From contig JAJAZH010000398.1 in NCBI GenBank assembly GCA_026785815.1, positions 1 through 7,964 on the forward strand: a DNA stretch of 7,964 nt. The letters are read 5' to 3'. Below the pieces are notes generated by a model. The model made no database searches and had not been told where the DNA came from. It saw only the letters and a list, made by a program, of their open reading frames with translations. The stretch comes from Ramlibacter sp. GTDB taxonomy: Bacteria > Pseudomonadota > Gammaproteobacteria > Burkholderiales > Burkholderiaceae_C. A program made the translations under genes and the position numbers. This document shows positions 1 through 6,698 of the stretch, one piece after another (position 1 is the stretch's first letter; every line of letters begins with the position of its first letter).

Positions 1-1
1 G

Positions 2-871
2 CAGGAACTCAACGGCGGAACCCGCGTGATCGCCCTGAAATCGGCGCAGATCACCAAGACCCCGGTGCAGAACGTGAAGACGCTGGACACGCCCGCCGGC
101 AAGGTCGGCTACCTGCTGTTCAACGATCACATCGCGCCCTCCGAAGCGCAGCTGATCGCGGCCATGACCAGGCTGAAGGCCGATGGGGTCCAGGACCTGG
201 TGCTGGACATCCGCTACAACGGCGGCGGCCTGCTGGACATCGCCGGCCAGCTGGCCTTCATGATCGCCAGCCCGGCGGCGACCACCGGCACCGTCTTCGA
301 GCGGCTGCAGTTCAACAACAAGAATCCGTTCGGCCTGACCGAGGCCCAGACCACGACGCCGTTCCATTCGACCAGCCTGGGCTTCTCGACCCGGGCCGGC
401 CAGCCGTTACCGCAGCTGGGCTTGTCGCGGGTGACGGTGCTCACCGGCGCGGGCACCTGCTCGGCCAGCGAGTCGATCATCAACGGGCTGCGCGGGGTCA
501 ACGTGCAGGTGACGCAGATCGGTGCCACCACCTGTGGCAAGCCGTACGGCTTCATTCCGCAGGACAACTGCGGCACGACTTATTTCGCGATCCAGTTCAA
601 GGGCGTCAACAACCAGAATTTCGGCGACTACGCCGATGGCCTGGCGCCGACTTGCACCGTGCCCGACGACTTCAGCAAGCCACTGGGCGATTCGGCCGAG
701 GGCCAGCTGGCCGCGGCGCTCAGCTTCCGCAGCAGCGGCATCTGCCCGCCGGTCACGATGGCGGCGACGAAGAGCGGCTTGCTGCCAGGAATCGGAGAGG
801 CGCTGACTGATTCGAAGTCGCCGGCCCGGACCAGCCGCTTTCTGCGCGACGGCGCGCTCATGCGCCGCTGA
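2..871 (+). CDS. S41 family (C-terminal-processing type) serine peptidase, 5' end missing
   Basis: Partial gene: the frame is open from base 2, so the N-terminus lies upstream of the window and the GTG at 26 is not a start. About 289 residues are visible. S41 peptidases use a Ser-Lys dyad to cleave proteins, usually in the periplasm or at the cell surface. The core is recognisable: a DIRYNGGG strand-turn (bases 206-229), a GTCSASES segment that aligns with GTASASE of CtpA/D1 proteases, with the likely nucleophile Ser encoded at 461-463, and CGKPYGF, with the likely general-base Lys at 539-541. No PDZ domain or signal peptide is visible, but either could lie upstream. Five cysteines, two of them flanking the active-site residues, fit an exported, disulfide-bonded protein (inference). 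The last ~40 residues look like a loose tail. The gene converges on recQ and the two share 14 bp at their 3' ends. The family call is firm; substrate and biological role are unknown. Confidence 0.85.
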   Translation, partial: QELNGGTRVIALKSAQITKTPVQNVKTLDTPAGKVGYLLFNDHIAPSEAQLIAAMTRLKADGVQDLVLDIRYNGGGLLDIAGQLAFMIASPAATTGTVFERLQFNNKNPFGLTEAQTTTPFHSTSLGFSTRAGQPLPQLGLSRVTVLTGAGTCSASESIINGLRGVNVQVTQIGATTCGKPYGFIPQDNCGTTYFAIQFKGVNNQNFGDYADGLAPTCTVPDDFSKPLGDSAEGQLAAALSFRSSGICPPVTMAATKSGLLPGIGEALTDSKSPARTSRFLRDGALMRR

Positions 872-2786
872 AATCCTGCTGCGCCACCACGCGCAGCACG
901 CCTTCGCCGTACGCCTCCAGCTTTTTGGCGCCCAGGCCGCTGACGCCCTGCAACTCCCGCAGGGTGTTCGGCGCCAGGGCCGCGATTGCCGCCAATGTCG
1001 CGTCGTGAAAGATCACGTAGGCCGGCAGGTTGTGCGCCCGCGCCACCTCCGCTCGCCACGATTTCAACGCCGCGAAGCGCGCCTGGCCTTCCACCGTCAG
1101 CGCGGCTGCCGCTGCGGATGGCGCGGACGAGCCACCGCTGCGCGGGGTCCGGCGCCGCTCGGCCGGCGCGGACACCGACTCCCGCAGCAGCACCTGCAAC
1201 TCGCCCTTGAGCACGGCGCGCGAACCTTCGGTGAGCTGCAAGGTATTGAACGCCTGCGAGTCGACGGCCAGCGAGCCGGTCGCGATCAGCTGGCGCAGCA
1301 CGCCGCGCAACTGGGCTTCGCTGAACGCCGCGCCGAGGCCGAAGGTGGAGACCGACTGGTGGCCGAACTGCGTCACTTTCTCGGTCGCCTTGCCGCGCAG
1401 GATGTCCATCATGTGGCCCGCGCCGAAGCTGATGCCCGTCATCTGCTGCACCCGGTAGATGGTCGAGAGCAGCTTGCGCGCGGCGTCGGTGCCGTCCCAG
1501 ATCTGCGGCGGTGTCAGGCAGTTGTCGCAGTTGGAGCATGTTGCCCCCACGGTCGGCCCTGCTGCGGGCGAGGCGTGGACGTATTCCTCCCCGAAGTAAT
1601 GCAGCAGGCGCACCCGGCGGCAGTCCGTGGCTTCGGCCAGCGCCAGCAGCGCATCGAGCTTGCCGCGCATCACCTGCTTGAATTCCTCGCCGGCCGGGCT
1701 CTCGTCGATCATGCGGCGCTGGTTCACCACGTCCTGCAGGCCGTACGCCATCCAGGCTGCGGCCGGCAGGCCATCCCGACCGGCCCGTCCGGTCTCCTGG
1801 TAGTAGCCCTCGATGTTCTTGGGCATGTCGAGGTGGGCCACGAAGCGGACATCCGGCTTGTCGATGCCCATGCCGAAGGCGATCGTCGCCACCATCACCA
1901 CGCCGTCTTCGCGCAGGAAGCGGTCCTGGTGGCGCTGCCGTACGTCCGCATCCAGCCCGGCGTGGTACGGCAACGCGTTGATGCCTTGCGCGCTCAGCGT
2001 CTGTGCGATCTCTTCCACCCGCTTGCGCGACTGGCAGTAGACGATGCCGCTGTCGTGCCCAGCCGGACCCGCGTGGTCGCGCTGGATGAAGCGCAGCAAC
2101 TGCTGGGTCGCTTCCTTCTTCTCGACGATCGAATAGCTGATGTTGGGCCGGTCGAAGCTGCTGACGAACTGGCGCGCCTGCTCGAGCTGCAGCCGCTCGA
2201 CGATGTCGGCGCGTGTGATGTCGTCGGCGGTGGCCGTCAGGGCCACGCGCGGCACGCCGGCATAGCGCTCGTGCAGCACCGTGAGCGCCCGGTACTCGGG
2301 CCGGAAATCGTGGCCCCACTGGCTCACGCAATGGGCCTCGTCGATGGCGAACAGGCTGACCTGGCCGCGTTCGTGCATCTGGTCGAGAAGCGCCAGGAAA
2401 CGCGGCGTGGTCACCCGCTCGGGTGCGGCATACAGCAGCGTGATCTCGCCGCGCAGCATCCGCTTCTCGACCGCGTTGGCCTGCTCGCCGGTGAGGGTGG
2501 AATTGAGGAAGTCGGCCTCGACGCCGGCTTCGTGCAGCGCGCCGACCTGATCGTGCATCAGCGCGATCAGTGGCGACACCACGATGGCGACGCCGTGGCC
2601 GGCGCGCTGCCGGGCGATGGCCGGGATCTGGTAGCACAGGGACTTGCCGCCGCCGGTCGGCATCAGCACCAGCGCGTCGCCGCCGCCGATCACGTGATCG
2701 ACGATCGCCGCCTGCGGGCCGCGGAACTGCCCGTAGCCGAAGACCTCGTGCAGGATGGTTTGGGGGGCGGGGGCAGACGTCAGCAA
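858..2786 (-). CDS. recQ: ATP-dependent DNA helicase RecQ
   Basis: RecQ is a 3'-5' superfamily 2 DNA helicase acting in recombination repair and at stalled forks. All expected parts are present in 642 residues: Walker A MPTGGGKS (42-49), DEAHC (149-153) followed by the RecQ aromatic-rich loop QWGHDFRP (156-163), motif III LTATA (183-187), motif V region ATIAFGMGIDKPDVRF (300-315) and motif VI YYQETGRAGRDG (328-339). A zinc site follows, with Cys389, Cys417, Cys420 and Cys423, then a winged-helix RQC region (~430-535). A Ser/Ala/Arg-rich linker (~537-563) leads to a single C-terminal HRDC domain (~565-635). Length and order match the usual bacterial RecQ. The start is a TTG (2784-2786): the frame stays open up to an in-frame stop at 2829-2831, but it holds no ATG, GTG or other TTG upstream. 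No clear Shine-Dalgarno sequence precedes it. The gene is divergent from the metH-domain gene (61-bp gap), and its stop lies inside the S41 peptidase gene. No SOS box is evident. Confidence 0.96.
   Translation of the reverse strand: MLTSAPAPQTILHEVFGYGQFRGPQAAIVDHVIGGGDALVLMPTGGGKSLCYQIPAIARQRAGHGVAIVVSPLIALMHDQVGALHEAGVEADFLNSTLTGEQANAVEKRMLRGEITLLYAAPERVTTPRFLALLDQMHERGQVSLFAIDEAHCVSQWGHDFRPEYRALTVLHERYAGVPRVALTATADDITRADIVERLQLEQARQFVSSFDRPNISYSIVEKKEATQQLLRFIQRDHAGPAGHDSGIVYCQSRKRVEEIAQTLSAQGINALPYHAGLDADVRQRHQDRFLREDGVVMVATIAFGMGIDKPDVRFVAHLDMPKNIEGYYQETGRAGRDGLPAAAWMAYGLQDVVNQRRMIDESPAGEEFKQVMRGKLDALLALAEATDCRRVRLLHYFGEEYVHASPAAGPTVGATCSNCDNCLTPPQIWDGTDAARKLLSTIYRVQQMTGISFGAGHMMDILRGKATEKVTQFGHQSVSTFGLGAAFSEAQLRGVLRQLIATGSLAVDSQAFNTLQLTEGSRAVLKGELQVLLRESVSAPAERRRTPRSGGSSAPSAAAAALTVEGQARFAALKSWRAEVARAHNLPAYVIFHDATLAAIAALAPNTLRELQGVSGLGAKKLEAYGEGVLRVVAQQDFSGA
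877..898. terminator. Perfect 8-bp inverted repeat at the S41/recQ convergent end
   Basis: TGCTGCGC (877-884) and GCGCAGCA (891-898) are exact reverse complements with a 6-base loop CACCAC. The repeat starts 6 bases after the last base of the peptidase stop codon, within the last codons of recQ. There is no U-run on the + side and only a short TTT on the - side, so it is not a classical intrinsic terminator. It may end or protect transcripts from one or both strands. Confidence 0.4.
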
Positions 2787-2796
2787 GATGGGGCGT

Positions 2797-2802
2797 ATTG
2801 TC
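2797..2802 (-). promoter_or_regulatory. Candidate -10 element of recQ, near-leaderless
   Basis: Read on the minus strand this is GACAAT within GGGACAAT, a 4/6 match to TATAAT, ending 11 bases before the TTG start. Normal -10 geometry would start the transcript about 4 bases before the start codon. No good -35 hexamer was found. The same GGGACAAT precedes the kinase gene at 7839-7846. This is inference from spacing only. Confidence 0.35.
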
Positions 2803-2832
2803 CCGGAACGGCGCGGCGCCGAGCTCCTTCAC

Positions 2833-2838
2833 TAAAAT
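2833..2838 (+). promoter_or_regulatory. Candidate -10 element of the metH-domain gene
   Basis: TAAAAT matches the sigma-70 -10 consensus at 5 of 6 bases and lies 10 bases before the ATG at 2848. The expected transcript start is around 2845, leaving only a few untranslated bases. No Shine-Dalgarno sequence fits in that gap, and no convincing -35 is seen at 16-18 bp spacing. A tiny ATG reading frame (Met-Ala-Ala-Pro) starts at 2837 and its TGA stop overlaps the gene's ATG; it is probably incidental. Confidence 0.4.
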
Positions 2839-2847
2839 GGCCGCACC

Positions 2848-3924
2848 ATGAAACCGATCACCTACACCCGGGGCCAGGCGCTTCCCGCCTTGCTGAAGCG
2901 TCGTATCCTGGTCCTGGACGGCGCGATGGGGACGATGATCCAGCGCTTCAAGCTGACCGAGGCCGATTACCGCGGCATCACGCATGCCGGCAGCGATGGC
3001 GCCGTCGGGCGCTTCCAGGACCATCCGAAAGACTTGAAGAACAACGGCGAGTTGCTCAGCCTGACGCGGCCCGACGTGATCCGCGACATCCACGAGGGCT
3101 ACCTCGCGGCCGGCGCCGACATCATCGAGACCAACACCTTCGGCGCCACCAGCATTGCCCAGGACGATTACCTGCTGGGCCCGCTGGCGCGCGAGATGAA
3201 CCTCGAATCGGCCAGGATCGCGCGCGCCGCCGCCGACAAGTTCTCGACGCCGGAGTGGCCGCGGTTCGTGGCCGGCGCGCTGGGCCCGACGCCCAAGACT
3301 GCCAGCATCAGCCCGGACGTGAACGATCCCGGCGCCCGCAACGTCGACTTCGAGACGCTGCGCGCCGCCTATTACGAGCAGGTGGAGGCGCTGGTCGAGG
3401 GCGGCAGCGACCTGCTGCTGCTCGAGACCATCTTCGACACGCTCAACGCCAAGGCAGCGCTGTTCGCCATCGACGAATACTTCGACAATTCCGGCGAGCG
3501 GCTGCCGCTGATCATCAGCGGCACCGTCACGGATGCATCGGGCCGGATCCTGAGCGGCCAGACCGTGACGGCGTTCTGGTACAGCGTGCGGCACGCGCAG
3601 CCGCTGGCGGTCGGTTTGAACTGCGCGCTGGGCGCGGCGCTGATGCGGCCCTACATCCAGGAGCTGCACCGGGTCGCCGGCGACACCTATATCTGCTGCT
3701 ACCCCAACGCCGGCCTGCCCAACCCGATGAGCGACACCGGCTTCGACGAAACGCCGGAGGTCACGTCGCGGCTGTTGCGGGAGTTTGCGGCCGAAGGCCT
3801 GGTCAATATCGTCGGTGGCTGCTGCGGCACGACGCCCGAGCACATCGGCGCCATTCGCGACGCGGTGCAGCCGTTGGCGGCGCGTTCGCTGAAACGCGAG
3901 TTCTTCTACAGGGAAGCGGCCTGA
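2848..3924 (+). CDS. metH: Stand-alone homocysteine-binding (N-terminal) domain of cobalamin-dependent methionine synthase
   Basis: This domain binds and activates homocysteine through zinc so that a methyl group can be transferred to it, giving methionine. The 358 residues match the first domain of MetH: LDGAMGTMIQ (23-32), ETNTFGATSIAQ (94-105), GALGPTPK (143-150), and the three zinc-ligand cysteines at Cys259 (GLNCA) and Cys325-Cys326 (GGCCGTTPEH). In full-length MetH of about 1,200 residues this domain occupies roughly the first 350, followed by folate, cobalamin and reactivation domains. Here the protein stops cleanly at the domain end with a TGA, so it reads as an independent polypeptide rather than a damaged gene. 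Split MetH is, to my recollection, usual in Xanthomonadales, with the remaining modules in a second gene. No such partner lies downstream in this window: the next gene is convergent and overlaps by 19 bp. The ATG at 2848 has no Shine-Dalgarno sequence. Alternatively it could be a broader homocysteine S-methyltransferase using another methyl donor, but the sequence is MetH-like. Confidence 0.9.
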   Translation: MKPITYTRGQALPALLKRRILVLDGAMGTMIQRFKLTEADYRGITHAGSDGAVGRFQDHPKDLKNNGELLSLTRPDVIRDIHEGYLAAGADIIETNTFGATSIAQDDYLLGPLAREMNLESARIARAAADKFSTPEWPRFVAGALGPTPKTASISPDVNDPGARNVDFETLRAAYYEQVEALVEGGSDLLLLETIFDTLNAKAALFAIDEYFDNSGERLPLIISGTVTDASGRILSGQTVTAFWYSVRHAQPLAVGLNCALGAALMRPYIQELHRVAGDTYICCYPNAGLPNPMSDTGFDETPEVTSRLLREFAAEGLVNIVGGCCGTTPEHIGAIRDAVQPLAARSLKREFFYREAA

Positions 3925-4766
3925 ACCGTCCGGCCCAGCACCTCTGTGCGGCCGGGAGTGGCGACGCGAAGCCCGGACCGCGCCAGCAATTCGGCGAATC
4001 CGGCGCCGGCCAGCACCTCGAATTCATTGCTGCGGGCTGCCCCGATGGACTCGGCCGGCGGCCCGTCCAGCGCCGCATGGCACATCAGCAGGTCGCCGTC
4101 CCCTGCCTGTTCCAGCCACCGGCCCAGCCGCGCGCGGTAGCCGGCGGCGTCACCCTGGAAATCGTAGACCCCGACCAGGTGGCTGTTCTGCCGAAAGCCG
4201 TGCGCCGCCGCCAGCCGGCTCAACGCCGCGCAGCCCAGCTGCTCGATCAGCCAGGGCTTGAACTCTCGAGGCCGAACGTGCTGCGGCCGGCGGGTGCTGC
4301 GCAGCCATGGCAGGCGACCTGCGTATCGCCTGACCAGCGCGTCGCACAGCAGTTCGCGCACGACCGGCAGCTGGTGCACGTGCTGGTGCCCGTCGACGTG
4401 ATCCGGGGCCCGGCCCAGATGCTGCTCGAAGCAATCCAGCTGGCGGTCGATTTCCGCGGCCAGCGCCGCGCGGTCGAGGCAGCGGGCGAGCGAGAGGGAG
4501 ATGAGGCGGTGCAGCGGCCGGCGCAGTCGCGGCTCGAGCGGATTCTCGGTCAGGTCCAGGTGCAGGCCCAGGTCCATCGTGCCCGGGGCGAGGCGGCGCA
4601 GTGCCGCCGCGCCGGCCGCCCACTGGGGTGCGCCGACCATGCAGCTGGTCGCGCTGATGCGGCCCTGGTCTGCCAGCGCCAGCACTGCCCGGTTGACGCC
4701 GTCATGCAGGCCGAAGTCGTCGACGCAGATGGCCAGGGTGCGGCCGCTGGCGGTGGAGTGGACCAT
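3906..4766 (-). CDS. ChbG/HpnK (YdjC) family carbohydrate deacetylase
   Basis: YdjC-fold enzymes remove N-acetyl groups from sugars using a divalent metal; members include ChbG (chitooligosaccharides), HpnK (hopanoid pathway) and NaxD (undecaprenyl-phosphate GalNAc in lipid A modification). The 286 residues keep the active-site pattern: CVDDFG with Asp16-Asp17 near the N-terminus, HLDLTEN with His69, and HVDGHQHVH with His127, His129 and His131. It has no signal peptide or membrane segment, so a cytoplasmic enzyme is expected. The start chosen is the ATG at 4764-4766, 15 residues before the conserved Asp pair. The frame is open to 4910, but that extension is Arg/Pro-rich and would overlap gtrA by 112 bp. 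A strong Shine-Dalgarno is lacking. It is divergent from gtrA across 32 bp, and its TAG stop lies inside the metH-domain gene. The company of GtrA, GtrB-like and ArnT-like genes favours a lipid-linked sugar as substrate (inference). Confidence 0.88.
   Translation of the reverse strand: MVHSTASGRTLAICVDDFGLHDGVNRAVLALADQGRISATSCMVGAPQWAAGAAALRRLAPGTMDLGLHLDLTENPLEPRLRRPLHRLISLSLARCLDRAALAAEIDRQLDCFEQHLGRAPDHVDGHQHVHQLPVVRELLCDALVRRYAGRLPWLRSTRRPQHVRPREFKPWLIEQLGCAALSRLAAAHGFRQNSHLVGVYDFQGDAAGYRARLGRWLEQAGDGDLLMCHAALDGPPAESIGAARSNEFEVLAGAGFAELLARSGLRVATPGRTEVLGRTVQAASL
3930..3955. terminator. GC-rich hairpin at the metH-domain/deacetylase convergent end
   Basis: CCGGCC (3930-3935) plus GCAC (3938-3941) pair with GTGC (3946-3949) and GGCCGG (3950-3955): ten base pairs, a 2-base bulge and a 4-base CTCT loop. 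It starts 6 bases after the last base of the metH-domain stop codon and lies inside the last codons of the deacetylase gene. No U-tract follows, so termination is possible but unproven. Confidence 0.4.
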
Positions 4767-4789
4767 CTCAGTCGATCCCGGCCCCAGAC

Positions 4790-4793
4790 GGAG
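4790..4793 (+). promoter_or_regulatory. Ribosome binding site of gtrA (GGAG)
   Basis: GGAG sits five bases before the GTG at 4799 and supports that start. It lies in the 32-bp gap between the divergent deacetylase and gtrA genes, so it is not coding in either. Confidence 0.6.
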
Positions 4794-4798
4794 CGGCG

Positions 4799-5194
4799 GT
4801 GAAGGGCGGACCGCGGCGGCTTGCGACCTTCGTCGCTGTGGGCTGCGCCGCCGCCGCTGTCCACCTGGCGGTCGTGGTGTTCCTGGTGGGTCGGCACGGG
4901 CAGTTGCCACTGGTGGCCAACGTGGTCGGCTGGATGGTGGCCTTCTGCGTTTCCTTCACCGGCCACTGGCTGTTGACCTTCCGCGCCCGGTCCGCGCCGC
5001 CAGCGCGTGCCGCCCGGCGCTTCCTCGCCGTCTCGATGGCCGGCTTCGCCGCCAACGAACTGGCGTACGCCGCCGTACTTCGGTGGAGCGGTTTGCGGTA
5101 CGACCTGGTGCTTGCCGGCGTGCTGGTTGGCGTCGCTGTCATGACCTACCTTCTTGGCTCACGCTGGGCTTTCCTTGGCAAGCCGCTGAGTTGA
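4799..5194 (+). CDS. GtrA family small membrane protein, putative polyprenyl-phosphate-sugar flippase
   Basis: GtrA-family proteins are four-helix inner-membrane proteins thought to move undecaprenyl-phosphate-linked sugars across the membrane. The 131 residues give four hydrophobic segments at about 9-30, 37-56, 74-96 and 103-121. The family hallmarks are present: FTGHWLLTFR after helix 2 and LGSRWAFL after helix 4, each a short aromatic/basic motif at a membrane edge. The GTG start is supported by GGAG five bases upstream and by helix 1 beginning immediately. It is transcribed alone on the plus strand, away from the deacetylase gene and into the ArnT-like gene, overlapping that gene's end by 56 bp. 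Its usual partner, a GtrB-like transferase, is 1.5 kb away on the other strand. Family call strong; substrate unknown. Confidence 0.85.
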   Translation: MKGGPRRLATFVAVGCAAAAVHLAVVVFLVGRHGQLPLVANVVGWMVAFCVSFTGHWLLTFRARSAPPARAARRFLAVSMAGFAANELAYAAVLRWSGLRYDLVLAGVLVGVAVMTYLLGSRWAFLGKPLS

Positions 5195-6698
5195 GCGCGC
5201 CCGCAGGCCGGCCCCGCAGCTGCCACAGCGCGGTTCCGCCGCTGGTGTGGACGATGGGCAGACCCTCGAGCAGCGGATAGCGGCGCACCAGCGTCATCGG
5301 CCCGAGCAGCCAGCTGGTCGCGGCGGCGCAGGCGATTTCGAGCCCGGCCTCGGGCAGCAGCAGTACCCGTTGCGCTGTCGCCGGCGCAAACCGGCCCGCG
5401 TCCGACAGCTCCCTGTGCCAGTTGTCGCGCTGCGCCACCTCCGGGTCGGCCCAGTCGTCGACGACCAGCACCGGGTCGCGAAGGCGCGCGTAGAACGCCA
5501 CGTCGAAGTAGTACTCCTGCAGGAAGATGACCGGGTCGCCGGGCGCCATCCGGCTGGCCAGCAGCCGCGCCAGCTCGCGCGTGGAATTCTGAGGGTGGGA
5601 GGCGACCACGCCGATGGCAGCCAGGCAGGCGGCGGCGCCCAGGGCCGCGCTCAGCTGCCACCAGCGGCGCGCGCGCAGCCACAGCACGTCAGCGGCATCG
5701 CCGGCCAGGAACGCCAGCGGCAGCGTTGCCGGCAGGATGTAGCCCGCCAGCTTGGACTGCGGCAGCGAAAAGAACAGCGTCACCAGCAGCAGCCACAGCC
5801 ACATCAGCTTGCGCACCGGCCCGCGCACCGGGTCGCTCCAGTACGCCGCCCGCGCGGCCCAGGCCAGCCAGGCCGACCAGGGAAGGGCCAGCAGCGCCAG
5901 CAACGCCGGGAAGAACCACCAGGGCTGGGCGTTGTTGAATCCGGTCCCGGAAAAGCGGCTGAAATGCTGGACCACGACGAAGTAATGAGCAAACTGGTCG
6001 TAGCGCAGCTGCATGGCGACGAACCAAGGCCCGGCCACCGCCAGGAACAGCACGATTCCGGGCAACCACAACAGCCGTGTCAGCGCTCGCGGCCGTCCCA
6101 GCAGCAGCAGCCAGGCCAGCAACACCATGCCCGGCAGGACCAGCCCGATCAGCCCTTTGGCCAGCACCGCAAGGGCAGCGAAACCATAGGCGAGCAGCAG
6201 GGCCGGCCGGCGCGACGCGGCCGCCGGATCGAGCAGGGCGGCGTGGGCGAACGCCAGGATGCTGACGCCGATGCAGCCGGCCACCAGCATGTCCAGGTTG
6301 GCGAACTGGGCAGCGAAGTACACCAGCGGCTGGGTCACCAGCGCCACCAGCGCCAGGCTGGCGGTCCGAGGCCCGCCCCAGTGCCGCGCGAACACGAACA
6401 GCGCGACCGCCCCGGCGGCGGCACCGAGCAGCGAAGCCAGGCGGCCTGCCCATTCGTTCATGCCGAACAGCGCCAGCGAGGCGGCGGTCAGCCAGTAGAA
6501 CAGCGGCGGCTTGTGGAAATAAGGCAGGGCGTCCAGCGTCGGCGTCAGCCACTGGCCCGAACGCAGCATTTCCCAGGCGACGCCGACATAGCGCCCTTCG
6601 TCGGGCAGCATCAGCGGCCGGATCCAGCCCGACGCCGCCAGCCAGGCAATTGCGGCGACCAGCGGCAGCCAGGCTGCGGCGCCGGAACGGGCGGTCAC
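5139..6698 (-). CDS. ArnT-like (GT83/PMT superfamily) membrane glycosyltransferase
   Basis: Members take a sugar from undecaprenyl phosphate on the periplasmic side and attach it to lipid A, other glycans or proteins. The 519 residues begin with a membrane segment (~10-30), then the first periplasmic loop carrying LPDEGRY (31-37, acidic pair Asp33-Glu34, as in the PDE(A/G)RY of ArnT) and FHKPPLFYWL (61-70), matching EKPPLxYW of ArnT. A run of further hydrophobic segments extends to ~364, with the late signature SKLAGYILPATLPLA (315-329). A soluble, probably periplasmic, C-terminal domain follows (~365-519). The GTG start (6696-6698) overlaps the TGA of the upstream GT2 gene as GTGA, so the two are probably translationally coupled. 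Its last 56 bp overlap gtrA on the opposite strand. It is a little shorter than E. coli ArnT (~550). The donor could be aminoarabinose, but no other arn gene is nearby; the adjacent YdjC gene suggests a deacetylated amino sugar (inference). Confidence 0.88.
   Translation of the reverse strand: MTARSGAAAWLPLVAAIAWLAASGWIRPLMLPDEGRYVGVAWEMLRSGQWLTPTLDALPYFHKPPLFYWLTAASLALFGMNEWAGRLASLLGAAAGAVALFVFARHWGGPRTASLALVALVTQPLVYFAAQFANLDMLVAGCIGVSILAFAHAALLDPAAASRRPALLLAYGFAALAVLAKGLIGLVLPGMVLLAWLLLLGRPRALTRLLWLPGIVLFLAVAGPWFVAMQLRYDQFAHYFVVVQHFSRFSGTGFNNAQPWWFFPALLALLALPWSAWLAWAARAAYWSDPVRGPVRKLMWLWLLLVTLFFSLPQSKLAGYILPATLPLAFLAGDAADVLWLRARRWWQLSAALGAAACLAAIGVVASHPQNSTRELARLLASRMAPGDPVIFLQEYYFDVAFYARLRDPVLVVDDWADPEVAQRDNWHRELSDAGRFAPATAQRVLLLPEAGLEIACAAATSWLLGPMTLVRRYPLLEGLPIVHTSGGTALWQLRGRPAGALNSAACQGKPSVSQEGRS

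Noticed and set aside
628..3843. Open frame of 1,071 codons on the - strand
   Set aside because: Out of frame with recQ and antisense to the metH-domain gene. The clear RecQ motifs are in the other frame, so this is a shadow.
3906..4766. Hopanoid pathway hpnK
   Set aside because: The family includes HpnK, but no other hopanoid gene is nearby and the neighbours point to polyprenyl-phosphate sugars. The family name is kept without the gene symbol.
1005..4802. Very long open frame of 1,265 codons on the + strand
   Set aside because: It lies antisense to recQ, then out of frame over the metH-domain gene and antisense to the deacetylase. Its translation is Arg/Ala/Gly/His-rich low complexity with no domain. 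It is a product of GC-rich codon bias.
4767..4910. N-terminal extension of the deacetylase frame
   Set aside because: Would overlap gtrA coding sequence by 112 bp, is Arg/Pro-rich and has no homology; the conserved domain begins just after the ATG at 4766.
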